Source of the DNA: Alphaproteobacteria bacterium
Lineage (GTDB): Bacteria; Pseudomonadota; Alphaproteobacteria; Bin95
Reading direction: 5' to 3'
DNA: 53,657 nt
Assembly: GCA_029978325.1 (NCBI GenBank)
Contig: JAPOJR010000005.1
Location: 1 to 53,657 of the forward strand
A program made the translations under genes and the position numbers. Below the pieces are notes generated by a model, which saw only the letters and a program-made list of their open reading frames with translations, had not been told where the DNA came from and ran no database searches. This document shows, in pieces, positions 33,911 through 42,304 of this stretch. The number at the start of each line of letters is the position of its first letter. Position 1 is the stretch's first letter.

Positions 33911-35178
33911 TATTCAGCTGCCATCATCCGCGGAGCTGAGACCTTGGCCCGGTCGGCGTCTGCCATCGGCGTCGGCCACCAATGGTCCTCCCACTCGTCA
34001 TCGAACAGGTCGCGCAGTTGCGGCATGACCTTCTCGGCGAACAGCTTCGTGTTGTACTGGGTCAACTGCTTCGACATGTTGCCGAACTGCAGCAGCAGCA
34101 TCAGGTGGCCGACATTCATCTCCTTGGCGATGGCGCGCAGGCGTTCCGCCACCTGGTCCGGCGTGCCGGTGATGACATAGCCGTTGTCTAGGATGGCGTC
34201 GTACTCGCGTGCGCTCTTGGAAACGGCGATATTGGTGCGCTGCTCCTTCGCGGCCCGCCCGACCTGGCTTTCGATGCCGGCGCGTTGCGTCGCCTCGGTC
34301 GTATAGCCCGGCGGCATGGCAAAGCGCGGGTCAACGTGAAGGCATCGCCCGTAGAAATATTCTGCAGGTTCGCGGTATAGGTCGTAGGCCTCTTTCTCGG
34401 TTTCCGCGACGCCGACGAATTGCAGGAAGCCGGCGCGGTAAGGGTTCATATCTTTGCCGATGCGCTTCATCTCATGCCAGAAGCCCATCATGGTCTGCAT
34501 GCCGGCCTTGTAGCCGTAATAGGAGAGGTAGCAGTAGACATACTCCATCTCCGCACACCACTGCCACGTCTCGACCGAGCCACCGCCCGGCACCCACACC
34601 GGCGGATGCGGGCGCTGCACCGGCCGCGGCCAGATGTTGACATAGCGCTGCTGGTTAAAGCGACCGTTGAAGGCAAATGTATCCTTCTCCGTCCACGCCT
34701 TAATGATCAGGTCGTGCGCCTCCATATAGCGCTGGCGCAGCATGGAGGGGTTCTGGCCGAGGGCGAAGCAGGTATCCATCGGCGAGCCCACCGGGAAGCC
34801 GGCGATCAGCCGCCCACCGGAGATGCAGTCCAGCATCGCAAACTCCTCCGCCACCCGCGTCGGCGGGTTGTAGAGCGCGATGGAGTTGCCCATGACGCAG
34901 AGCTTCGTATCTTTGGTACGGCGCGCGAGGCTGCTGGCGATCAGGTTGGGCGATGGCATCAGGCCATAGCCGTTGGAGTGATGCTCGTTCACGCAGATGG
35001 CGTCGAAGCCGCAGTCGGCGGCGAACTCCAGCTCATCCATGAAATCGTTGTACATGTGATGCGCGCGCTGGGGGTCGAACAGCGAGGAATGGATATCGAC
35101 CCAGACGGACGGATGATTGTCGCGGAAATCGTCCGGCAGTTCCGTATAGGGCATCAGATGGAACCACATGAGCTTCAT
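33910..35178 (-). CDS. LLM-class flavin-dependent oxidoreductase
   Basis: A 422-residue bacterial luciferase-like TIM-barrel enzyme. MKLMWFHLMPY opens it; CVNEHHSNGYG (62-72) and the GNSIALYNPPTRVAEE block with SGGRLIAGFPVG are typical of the family. These use FMNH2 or F420 from a separate reductase to oxygenate aldehydes, ketones, sulfonates or amines. AAGGAG precedes the start, and a good promoter candidate lies about 40-70 bp upstream. A flavin reductase gene exists at 49287 but is too far to be operon-linked. Confidence 0.87.
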   Translation of the reverse strand: MKLMWFHLMPYTELPDDFRDNHPSVWVDIHSSLFDPQRAHHMYNDFMDELEFAADCGFDAICVNEHHSNGYGLMPSPNLIASSLARRTKDTKLCVMGNSIALYNPPTRVAEEFAMLDCISGGRLIAGFPVGSPMDTCFALGQNPSMLRQRYMEAHDLIIKAWTEKDTFAFNGRFNQQRYVNIWPRPVQRPHPPVWVPGGGSVETWQWCAEMEYVYCYLSYYGYKAGMQTMMGFWHEMKRIGKDMNPYRAGFLQFVGVAETEKEAYDLYREPAEYFYGRCLHVDPRFAMPPGYTTEATQRAGIESQVGRAAKEQRTNIAVSKSAREYDAILDNGYVITGTPDQVAERLRAIAKEMNVGHLMLLLQFGNMSKQLTQYNTKLFAEKVMPQLRDLFDDEWEDHWWPTPMADADRAKVSAPRMMAAE

Positions 35179-35218
35179 GGGAAAGGCTCCTTATTACGAA
35201 GATCGCGTATTGACCGGT

Positions 35219-35246
35219 ATTGTACGACCATTGGCTTTGCGCGCAA
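35219..35246 (-). promoter_or_regulatory. Candidate promoter of the LLM-hydrolase operon
   Basis: On the minus strand TTGCGC (35246-35241), a 16-bp spacer and TACAAT (35224-35219) precede the flavoprotein start by about 40 bp. TACAAT is a 5/6 match to the -10 consensus. Confidence 0.45.
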
Positions 35247-35298
35247 TGCGTGTCGTGCGGCGGGGCGGGCATTGCCGCCAGGCAAGCTCTGTCTAACT

Positions 35299-36069
35299 TC
35301 AGCCGAGACTCTTTTGCCCATAAAGAAACCGCCGGCGGCTGCCTTCCAATGCTACCGCAGTCAGGCGGCCGGTCATAAAGGCGCCAGTGTCGATGGCGAT
35401 ACGGTTCTTGTGTTCTTCGGGTGTGTGTCCGGGTGTGTGTCCGTGGACGACCACCTTGCCGAAATCCTCCTCGGAAAACAGGAACTCTTCTCGGATCCAG
35501 ATCAGGTCGTAAGGGTCCTGGTCATTGAGGGGGACGCCGGGGCGAACGCCGGCATGGGCGAAGAAATAGTCGCCCTCAATGTGGCTGTATTTCAGGTTTT
35601 GGAAAAACTCTAGGTGGCGTCGCGGCAGAGCGTCAGCCAACGCTGACGCAAGCGTCTGCATCTGTTCGCTTTGACTGCCGCTGGTGACATTGTTAACGCC
35701 ATAGCTGGCCAGCGTCGCCCGCCCGCCATTGGTCAGCCAACCGTGGCCGCCAGCGGGTTTCACCAGGAAATCCAGCAGCCAGCGGTCATGATTGCCGATC
35801 AGGTGAACCGGTTCGAACCCCTCCAACGGACGGGTCAGCAAGTGTTCGACCACACCCTTCGACGCCGGCCCCCGGTCAATGTAATCGCCAACATAGACGA
35901 TCACCCGACGGCGGGCCGCACGTTTGGCCACATCCGCCTGAATTTCAGCTTCCAGGCGGTGCAAAAGATCCAGTTGGCCATGAATATCGCCAACGGCATA
36001 AACGACCGTATCGTCCGGCGTACGCGGTGCGTCCGGATTGTCGCCCCGTCTGAACAGACCTAAGACCAT
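35299..36069 (-). CDS. PPP-family metallophosphatase
   Basis: A 256-residue phosphatase with the full PPP signature: GDIHG (27-31), GDYIDRG (61-67), GNHD (92-95), then FFAHAG and VVHGHTPGH. The family covers Ser/Thr protein phosphatases and bacterial Ap4A hydrolases of similar size, so the substrate may be a phosphoprotein or dinucleoside polyphosphate. It begins 27 bp after the regA stop on the same strand and is likely the third gene of the regBA transcript. Confidence 0.88.
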   Translation of the reverse strand: MVLGLFRRGDNPDAPRTPDDTVVYAVGDIHGQLDLLHRLEAEIQADVAKRAARRRVIVYVGDYIDRGPASKGVVEHLLTRPLEGFEPVHLIGNHDRWLLDFLVKPAGGHGWLTNGGRATLASYGVNNVTSGSQSEQMQTLASALADALPRRHLEFFQNLKYSHIEGDYFFAHAGVRPGVPLNDQDPYDLIWIREEFLFSEEDFGKVVVHGHTPGHTPEEHKNRIAIDTGAFMTGRLTAVALEGSRRRFLYGQKSLG

Positions 36070-36096
36070 CAGCGCCAGCTTGCGGTCGCCGCCCGG

Positions 36097-36654
36097 CTAT
36101 TCGCGCGGCGCATGTTTGGCCAGAATGCGCTGCAAGGTGCGGCGGTGCATGCGCAGGCGGCGCGCGGTTTCCGACACATTGCGTTCGCACTGCTCATAGA
36201 CGCGCTGGATATGCTCCCAGCGGACCCGGTCGGCCGACATCGGGTTTTCCGGCGGCGGCGGTGGGCCTTCGCCCGTTTGCAACAGGGCGGCTTCGATAGC
36301 GTCCGCATCAGCGGGCTTTGGCATGTAGTCCAGAGCACCGGCCTTTACCGCGGCAACAGCCGTTGCGATGTTGCCGTAACCCGTCAGAATGATCGCGCGA
36401 ATGTCGGGGCGATGCTCGCGCAGGGTTGCAACCACATCCAGTCCGCTGCCATCGCCAAGGCGCAGGTCTACTACTGCGAATGCCGGTTTGCTGCGCGCAG
36501 CCGCAACACCACCGGCCGCGCTTTCCGCCACCTGGACTTCAAAGCCGCGCCGCTCCATTGCACGCGCAAGCCGGCGCAAAAATGGTGGATCATCGTCGAC
36601 GATCAACAGCGTGCGCTCAGTCAGTTCGGCTACGGCCGGTGAAATGTCGTTCAT
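36097..36654 (-). CDS. regA: Redox response regulator RegA/ActR/PrrA
   Basis: A 185-residue regulator. The receiver has the acidic pocket Asp20-Asp21-Asp22, phosphoacceptor Asp63 (VVDLRLGDG), Thr91 and Lys113. After a proline-rich linker (PPPPPENP) comes a Fis-type helix-turn-helix, NVSETARRLRMHRRTLQR, which is nearly invariant in RegA/PrrA/ActR proteins. These activate genes for CO2 fixation, nitrogen fixation, photosynthesis and terminal oxidases when oxygen is low. The start overlaps the regB stop as ATGA. Confidence 0.95.
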   Translation of the reverse strand: MNDISPAVAELTERTLLIVDDDPPFLRRLARAMERRGFEVQVAESAAGGVAAARSKPAFAVVDLRLGDGSGLDVVATLREHRPDIRAIILTGYGNIATAVAAVKAGALDYMPKPADADAIEAALLQTGEGPPPPPENPMSADRVRWEHIQRVYEQCERNVSETARRLRMHRRTLQRILAKHAPRE

Positions 36655-37931
36655 AGCTGGTCCTCCTGTTCCAGTCGGTGGCGCGGCCAGGTCACCACCA
36701 CTTCAGCGCCACCTTCGGCGCGATTGTCAAACTCTACGCGCGCGCCAGTCCGTTCCAGCAGCGTTTGCGCAATAAAAACACCTAATCCCATATGCTCGCC
36801 CGATTCGCGACGGGAAGATACATAAGGTTCACCCAATCGGCTCAGAATACTAGGGGGAAAGCCTGGGCCGTCATCGTGAACGGTCAGGCGGCAGGTCTTT
36901 GGATCCCAGGCAATCGTCACCACGACTTCGGTCCGCGCGAATTGCCGGGCGTTCGATATGAAGTTGCCGACCCCATGAACAATTTCGGGCCTGCGGAATA
37001 CACGTGGCTCCAAGCTGCCATTATCGGTGTCGGGTTCGCGGGCGATTCGGACAGGTATGTCATTCCGGCCACGGCTTTCTGCAACCGCCTCGACCAAGGT
37101 ACTGAGCGGTCCCTTATAAAAGCTTTCGCCGGTATCGCCTTTTGGGCGCGCCGACAGCTCGGCCAGAATATCGCGGCATCGCTCGGCCTGAGACAGCAGC
37201 AGCGCTGCGTCCTCTCCCAGTTCGCTGTCGGGCGGCAGGTCCCGAACCAACTCTTTGGTGATGACCGAGATGGTGGCCAGGGGAGTGCCGAGCTCGTGCG
37301 CCGCAGCGGCTGCGATTGCGCCAACCGCCGATACCTGGTGTTCGCGCGCCAGCGCTGCTTGCGCCTCCGCCAGGGCATCCTGCATGCGGCGTTGCTCGCG
37401 GGCGACGCGATAGACATATCCAGCCGTAAACCCGATCGCCAAGATCATTGCGGTCCAGAGCGCGAACACATAGACGGCGTCCGGCGGGGCGATCGGTCTT
37501 GGTGCCGGCATTGGCAGGTGCCGGAACGCCAGCAGCGTCACCGTCGCCATCGCAAGCAGCGACAGAATGATGGTGCTGGTCGAAGAGAGAACCGTCGCTG
37601 ACACCACAATCGGCGCCAGGATCAGGATCAAAAACGGATTGAGTAATCCGCCAGTTAAATACAGTAGCGCGCCTAATTGTATGATATCAAAGCCTAAATA
37701 TAGCGCCGCGTCCCGATCGCCGATATGAGGGCGCGCCCAGTGGCGGATCAGCACGAACATGTTCAGCGCCGCCGAGGCCATCACTGCGGCAATTGCCGGC
37801 ACGATGGGGAATGTAAAACCCAGGCCGTAGTAGACGATCAGGAGGGTTACGCCCTGGCCTGTAACGCCAACCCAGCGGATCGCTACCAATGTTTGGGAGC
37901 GAACACGGATATGGGGCAAACGACGGGGCAA
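36651..37931 (-). CDS. regB: Redox sensor histidine kinase RegB/ActS/PrrB
   Basis: A 426-residue kinase with six membrane segments (residues ~20-175). The quinone-sensing heptad GGLLNPF (94-100), phosphorylated His212 (AAAHELGTP) and redox-active Cys252 (ERCRDIL) are all present; the His-to-Cys distance of 40 equals that of Rhodobacter RegB. The ATPase domain has FISNARQFA, DDGPGFP and GLGVFIAQ. No ATG fits; TTG 37931 with AGGAA seven bases before is the only good start after the in-frame stop. No senC gene lies beside it, unlike Rhodobacter. Confidence 0.95.
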   Translation of the reverse strand: MPRRLPHIRVRSQTLVAIRWVGVTGQGVTLLIVYYGLGFTFPIVPAIAAVMASAALNMFVLIRHWARPHIGDRDAALYLGFDIIQLGALLYLTGGLLNPFLILILAPIVVSATVLSSTSTIILSLLAMATVTLLAFRHLPMPAPRPIAPPDAVYVFALWTAMILAIGFTAGYVYRVAREQRRMQDALAEAQAALAREHQVSAVGAIAAAAAHELGTPLATISVITKELVRDLPPDSELGEDAALLLSQAERCRDILAELSARPKGDTGESFYKGPLSTLVEAVAESRGRNDIPVRIAREPDTDNGSLEPRVFRRPEIVHGVGNFISNARQFARTEVVVTIAWDPKTCRLTVHDDGPGFPPSILSRLGEPYVSSRRESGEHMGLGVFIAQTLLERTGARVEFDNRAEGGAEVVVTWPRHRLEQEDQL

Positions 37932-38280
37932 ACGATGGTTCCTGACGAAAACGAAACGGCGGCGCTGTTATGCGCCTGACAATGGCTCAGTGTCCTCTAT
38001 CTATCTGGCATTCGACCGGTTTCGCAAGCAATCTTCCGGACATTTAGCCAGAAACATGCGCGAACACCCGGGGGTGGGACCGAACTGGCTTGTCAGTCCG
38101 ATGCGCCGACTTGGCACGCCGGCTATTTTCCGCGCGTGCAAAAGCCGAATCTCCTGTTTTCATTGTGGGCAGGCTGCAGCTTGCCTACCTACATAGCCAG
38201 GAGGTCTGCCGTCGCGGCCAGCCTCCGATAGGTACAGGTTTGAGAAAAACGCTTTGATCGGCAATTCAAGGAGATTGAGA
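37932..38280. other. 349-bp divergent intergenic region of regB and SYLF gene
   Basis: I see no gene here; the short open frames have no ribosome site or family resemblance. It should hold the promoters of both flanking genes. One near-perfect 18-bp palindrome, GGCAGGCTGCAGCTTGCC (38168-38185, one mismatched pair), is the only notable element and could be an operator. Confidence 0.5.
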
Positions 38281-38967
38281 ATGACCGCATGGATAGCAAG
38301 GATCGGTACGGCGATCCTGTTGGCGGTTGTCGCCGTTCTGCCCGCGCGAGCGGCGGAGTTGACGACGGAACGGGAATTGCTGGCGAAGGCCCAATTCACA
38401 CTCGAACGCTTCGCAAATTCTCCAAAAATGGCGGATGCCAGGGCTTTGGCGCGCAGCGCCCAGGGCATTATGATTTTTCCCTCTCTTTTGAAGGGCGCGT
38501 TTTTTGTCGGCGGCGAAGGCGGTACGGGCGTATTGCTGGCGCGGCGACCGGACGGCACTTGGTCCTATCCGGCGTTTTACAGCCTTGCGTCGGTCAGCTT
38601 CGGGCTCCAATTGGGTGGGCAGTCATCGGAGGCCTTGATGTTGATCATGACGCCAGGGGCTTTGCGGGCGGTCATGGCCGATCAGGCCAAACTTGGCGCG
38701 GATGTCAGCGCCGCCGCCGGACCGACGGGCACTGGCGTCGGCGCATCGTCAAGCACCGACGTCGGGACGGACATTTATACGTACTCTAATACATCCGGCC
38801 TGTTCATCGGCGCTTCGTTTGAAGGAGCGGTGATCGCCCGGCGCGAAGATTACAACGGCGCCGTATATGGCGGAATCGTCAATCCGCGCAAAATCGTGCT
38901 GGATGGAGAGGCGCAGAACCCGATTGCCGACCCGTTGCGGGCGGACATGGCTGCCTTTGCCAGATAG
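38281..38967 (+). CDS. SYLF-domain lipid-binding protein
   Basis: A 228-residue exported protein: signal peptide ending LPARAA (residue ~24), then a SYLF (Ysc84-like) domain. Typical blocks are ARSAQGIMIFPSLLKGAFFVGGEGGTGVLLAR, SYPAFYSLASVSFGLQLGGQ and the GLFIGASFEGAVI strand. The eukaryotic domain binds phosphoinositides; bacterial members are periplasmic or envelope-associated with unknown role. AAGGAG lies eight bases upstream of the ATG. Ends 20 bp before the convergent monooxygenase stop. Confidence 0.88.
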   Translation: MTAWIARIGTAILLAVVAVLPARAAELTTERELLAKAQFTLERFANSPKMADARALARSAQGIMIFPSLLKGAFFVGGEGGTGVLLARRPDGTWSYPAFYSLASVSFGLQLGGQSSEALMLIMTPGALRAVMADQAKLGADVSAAAGPTGTGVGASSSTDVGTDIYTYSNTSGLFIGASFEGAVIARREDYNGAVYGGIVNPRKIVLDGEAQNPIADPLRADMAAFAR

Positions 38968-38987
38968 TCCGCCGGATTGTCGGTCTT

Positions 38988-40244
38988 TCAGGCGGAGACC
39001 GACCAGCTTGGGCGGTTGTTGAGGGTGTCTTTGTCAAACCCCGCCAATGACTTGTAGTGGTCGGCGGTTGCGGCAAGCTCCTCGGCGGATACGATGGCAT
39101 GCAGGTCGTCGAAACCGTCGGGTGCTCGCTCATGCACCATTTCCATCGCTTGTTCGGGTCCGTTGCGGCGATTGGCCAAAACGATCTGCGCCGTTGCTGG
39201 TCGGCGCTCTTGATCGTAGGCCATCAGGCCGGCTTCGATGCTGGGGGCGGTGCAGAGATGCCAGGCTAGCCGCCGCGCATCCAAGATCGCTTGGCTGGCG
39301 CCGTTCGAGCCGATGGGATACATCGGGTGCGCTGCATCGCCCAACAATGTTACTCGACCGAAACTCCAGGCGTCCACCGGATCCCGGTCGACCATTGGGT
39401 ATTCGAACACTTCCTTGGCGCCTCTGATAATATCCGGCACTTTGAGCCAACCGAAATCCCAGTCTTCAAACGCTGGCAGAAAGTCATCGAGATTGGCGCG
39501 GCGGTTCCAGTCCTCGCGCCGCCATGATTGCAGGTCGGTGTATTTAATTTCCGCGATCCAATTGATCAGGGCGCGACCTTCGTCCTCCGCCTGTTTGGAA
39601 ATCGGGTAACAGACGAATTTCTGCGCCTGATGCCCCGCCATCACCATGCTGCGACCGGTCAGGTAAGGGGTGGAAAGGGTTGTTGCCCGCCACAGAACGT
39701 TGCCGTTCCAGATCGGGTCGCCTTCGTTCGGATAGAAGTGCCGACGAACGCTGGAATGGATGCCGTCGCACGCGATCAGAAGATCGCCTGCCGCTTCGAT
39801 GGCGGACCCATCGGTGCGAGCCAACAGCGCCGTCACCCCGGAATCTGACTGGCGCAGGGAGGTGAGACGATGCCCGGCCAGGATATTGTCGCGGCCAAGC
39901 CGCTCTACCGCCGCTTCCAGCAGGGCCATTTGCAATTCGCCGCGGTGGATCGAGAATTGCGGCCAGTGATAGCCGGCGGCCTTACCGCGCGGTTCCTGCC
40001 AAATTTGCTGGCCATGTCGGTTGGCATAGACCAATTCCGCCGTCGGAATCGCTGTTGCCGCGAGACGGTCGGCAAGGCCGAGTTCGGTGAGTTCGCGCAC
40101 CGCGTGCGGCAGAACGTTGATGCCGACTCCCAGGGGTTGGATATTCGGCGCGGCCTCATAGACGCGGCAAGGGATGCCGGCTGCATGCAGGCTCAGCGCC
40201 GCCGTCAAGCCGCCAATTCCTCCGCCAATGATCATTGCATGCAT
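38988..40244 (-). CDS. FAD-dependent aromatic monooxygenase (PhzS-like)
   Basis: A 418-residue class A flavoprotein hydroxylase. FAD motif IGGGIGG (residues 6-12), the ACDGIHSSVRR block (DG motif) and LLGDAAHPMYPIGSNGASQAI (second FAD contact) are clear. The GSNGASQAI form is typical of PhzS-like and 3-hydroxybenzoate 6-hydroxylase-like enzymes. It likely hydroxylates a phenolic or N-heteroaromatic acid. AGGA precedes ATG 40244; ten upstream codons are dropped. It is monocistronic and convergent with the SYLF gene. Confidence 0.88.
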   Translation of the reverse strand: MHAMIIGGGIGGLTAALSLHAAGIPCRVYEAAPNIQPLGVGINVLPHAVRELTELGLADRLAATAIPTAELVYANRHGQQIWQEPRGKAAGYHWPQFSIHRGELQMALLEAAVERLGRDNILAGHRLTSLRQSDSGVTALLARTDGSAIEAAGDLLIACDGIHSSVRRHFYPNEGDPIWNGNVLWRATTLSTPYLTGRSMVMAGHQAQKFVCYPISKQAEDEGRALINWIAEIKYTDLQSWRREDWNRRANLDDFLPAFEDWDFGWLKVPDIIRGAKEVFEYPMVDRDPVDAWSFGRVTLLGDAAHPMYPIGSNGASQAILDARRLAWHLCTAPSIEAGLMAYDQERRPATAQIVLANRRNGPEQAMEMVHERAPDGFDDLHAIVSAEELAATADHYKSLAGFDKDTLNNRPSWSVSA

Positions 40245-40550
40245 TGCGCTATATCCTAGATTTTCTGAAGCCAACCGCGATCCGTTCCGATCAGCCGCCC
40301 AACACTAGCCGTCTCGCCGCATACGGCAAGATTGTCGGCTCGGGCATGCCGCCGCGCCCATCGGCGGCAAAAAAAAAGGGCGGAGCCAAGGGTTGGCTCC
40401 GCCCAAGTCCAGTCTGGGAGGTAAACGGGCTATAACGGACACGGCTCAATCGAGGCGCACCGTTGCTAGCAGCGCTCTGCGATCATGCCATGGATAGCCG
40501 CCGCCGCTTGTGACGTACGTCACACTGAGTCCAAATTAAGGCCTGCCGGG
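40245..40550. other. 306-bp gap holding a terminator and a promoter region
   Basis: No gene is evident. The central part is the minus-strand terminator at 40369-40404 for the acyl-CoA ligase unit; the part nearest 40245 should hold the promoter of the PhzS-like gene. Nothing else stands out. Confidence 0.6.
40369..40404 (-). terminator. Strong intrinsic terminator of the 40.5-46.2 kb minus-strand unit
   Basis: On the minus strand GGGCGGAGCCAA-CCC-TTGGCTCCGCCC makes a perfect 12-bp stem with a 3-nt loop, followed directly by nine T residues (40377-40369). It is the strongest terminator in the window. Confidence 0.96.
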
Positions 40551-42197
40551 TCAGATTTCCTTCGCCCGCTCGCGCAGCACGAATTTCTGGATCTTACCGG
40601 TCGAGGTTTTCGGCAGCGGGCCGAACACCACATGCTTCGGAACTTTGAAGCGGGCCATGTTCTTGCGGCAGAAGTCGATGATTTCGTCTGCGCTCGGCTC
40701 GGCAACGCCAGGCTTCAGTTCCAGGAATGCACAGGGGGTCTCGCCCCATTTTTCATCCGGCTTGGCGACGACCGCCGCTTCGGCGACGCTGTCGTGGCGG
40801 TAGAGGGTTTGCTCGACCTCTACGGACGAAATGTTTTCGCCGCCCGATATGATGATGTCCTTGGAGCGGTCCTTCAGCGCGATATAGCCGTCCTCGTGCA
40901 TGACGCCCAGGTCGCCGGAATGGAACCAGCCGCCGGCAAACGCTTCCTCGGTGGCGGTTGGATTTTTGAGGTAGCCCTTCATGACGACGTTGCCACGCAT
41001 CATAACCTCGCCCATGGCGTCGCCATCGGGGACGACCTCGCTCATGGTTTCCGGATCGAATACCTGCAGGCCCTCCAGCATGGTGTAGCGCACGCCTTGG
41101 CGGGCCTTCATGGCGGAACGGTCGGCGGTTGGCAGGCTGTCCCAGTCATGGTTCCAGGCGCTGACGACCGACGGGCCATAGGTTTCCGTCAGGCCGTAAG
41201 CATGCGTGACGTTGAAACCGGCGGCCTCCATCTTTTCCAGCGTTGAAGGCGGAGGAGGTGCACCGGCGGTCATGACGTTGATACTATGATTGATTTCCCG
41301 CTTGGTCGCCGTATCGGCGTTCACGATCAGGTTCAGAACAATCGGCGCGCCGCAGAGATGGTCGACCTTGTGGTCGGCAATTGCGTTGTAGATCGCATCG
41401 GCCCGCACCTGGCGCAGACAGACATGGGTCCCGGCCTGCATGGTGACGGTCCAGGGGAAGCACCAGCCGTTGCAATGGAACATCGGCAATGTCCACAGAT
41501 AGACCGGATGCATTGGCATGGACCAGGCCAGGACGTTCGAGACCGCATTCAGATAGGCGCCGCGGTGGTGGTAGACCACGCCCTTGGGGTTGCCGGTGGT
41601 GCCGCTGGTGTAGTTCAGGCTGATTGCCTGCCATTCGTCGATGGGCGGCGCATAGGGGAAGTTCGGGTCGCCCTCGGCCAGCAATTCCTCATACGTTTTT
41701 TCGCCGAGAAGTTCGCCGGGCCCGGTGTATTCCGGGTCATCCACGTCGATCACGACGAGGTCGCGCCCGATCTGCTCCAACGCTGCTTTGATCGTCGGCG
41801 AGAATTCCCGGTCGGTGATCAGCACGTCGGCTTCGGCATGGTTCAGCGAGAAGGCGATGACCGCTGCATCCAGGCGCGTGTTCAGCGTGTTAAGCACAGC
41901 GCCCGTCATCGGCACGCCATAGTGGCATTCCAGCATTTCGGGCGTGTTCGACAGCATCACCGATACTGTCGTGCCCATGCCATAGCCCCGGCGCGAAAGC
42001 GCACCGGCAAGCCGATGGGCGCGTTCTGAGAACTCTTTGTAAGACCGACGCAATTTGCCATGGATCACCGCGGTGTGGTTCGGGTACACCCAGGCGGATC
42101 GTTGCAGAAAGGACATCGGCGTCAGCGGCTCATAGTTCGCCGACGTCTTGTCCAGGTTGGTTTCGTACGGGTTGGCGCCTTTGAGCGGCTGAGCCAT
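40551..42197 (-). CDS. AMP-forming acyl-CoA ligase (DmdB-like group)
   Basis: A 548-residue acyl-CoA synthetase with NYTSGTTGNPKGVVYHHRG (P-loop), GLTET, GGWFHSGDLGV, ISGGENISSVEVE and the catalytic Lys in KTSTGKIQK. The group includes medium-chain ligases and 3-methylmercaptopropionyl-CoA ligase (DmdB), but no dmdC or dmdD neighbours support that role. MAQPLKG at 42197 has GAGG before it. Last gene of a minus-strand series, 107 bp after the aminoacylase gene; an intercistronic hairpin lies between them. Confidence 0.9.
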   Translation of the reverse strand: MAQPLKGANPYETNLDKTSANYEPLTPMSFLQRSAWVYPNHTAVIHGKLRRSYKEFSERAHRLAGALSRRGYGMGTTVSVMLSNTPEMLECHYGVPMTGAVLNTLNTRLDAAVIAFSLNHAEADVLITDREFSPTIKAALEQIGRDLVVIDVDDPEYTGPGELLGEKTYEELLAEGDPNFPYAPPIDEWQAISLNYTSGTTGNPKGVVYHHRGAYLNAVSNVLAWSMPMHPVYLWTLPMFHCNGWCFPWTVTMQAGTHVCLRQVRADAIYNAIADHKVDHLCGAPIVLNLIVNADTATKREINHSINVMTAGAPPPPSTLEKMEAAGFNVTHAYGLTETYGPSVVSAWNHDWDSLPTADRSAMKARQGVRYTMLEGLQVFDPETMSEVVPDGDAMGEVMMRGNVVMKGYLKNPTATEEAFAGGWFHSGDLGVMHEDGYIALKDRSKDIIISGGENISSVEVEQTLYRHDSVAEAAVVAKPDEKWGETPCAFLELKPGVAEPSADEIIDFCRKNMARFKVPKHVVFGPLPKTSTGKIQKFVLRERAKEI

Positions 42198-42259
42198 GGT
42201 GGGAACCTCGTTGCTGTGTGCCGGTAAAGTTGCGCCGGACTTTAGCGTTTCCACCGGCT

Positions 42260-42282
42260 GCGGCAAGCGGCCCGCTTGCCGC
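42260..42282 (-). other. Intercistronic hairpin without U tract
   Basis: GCGGCAAGC (42260-42268) and GCTTGCCGC (42274-42282) form a perfect 9-bp stem with a 5-nt loop between the aminoacylase stop and ligase start. Without a T run it is more likely an mRNA stability element or partial attenuator. Confidence 0.5.
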
Positions 42283-42304
42283 GCGCGAGGCTGCCTGTCG
42301 TGCC

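Noticed and set aside
37990..38196. 68-codon small gene in the regB-SYLF gap
   Set aside because: No ribosome site, no recognisable family, and it overlaps the likely promoter region.
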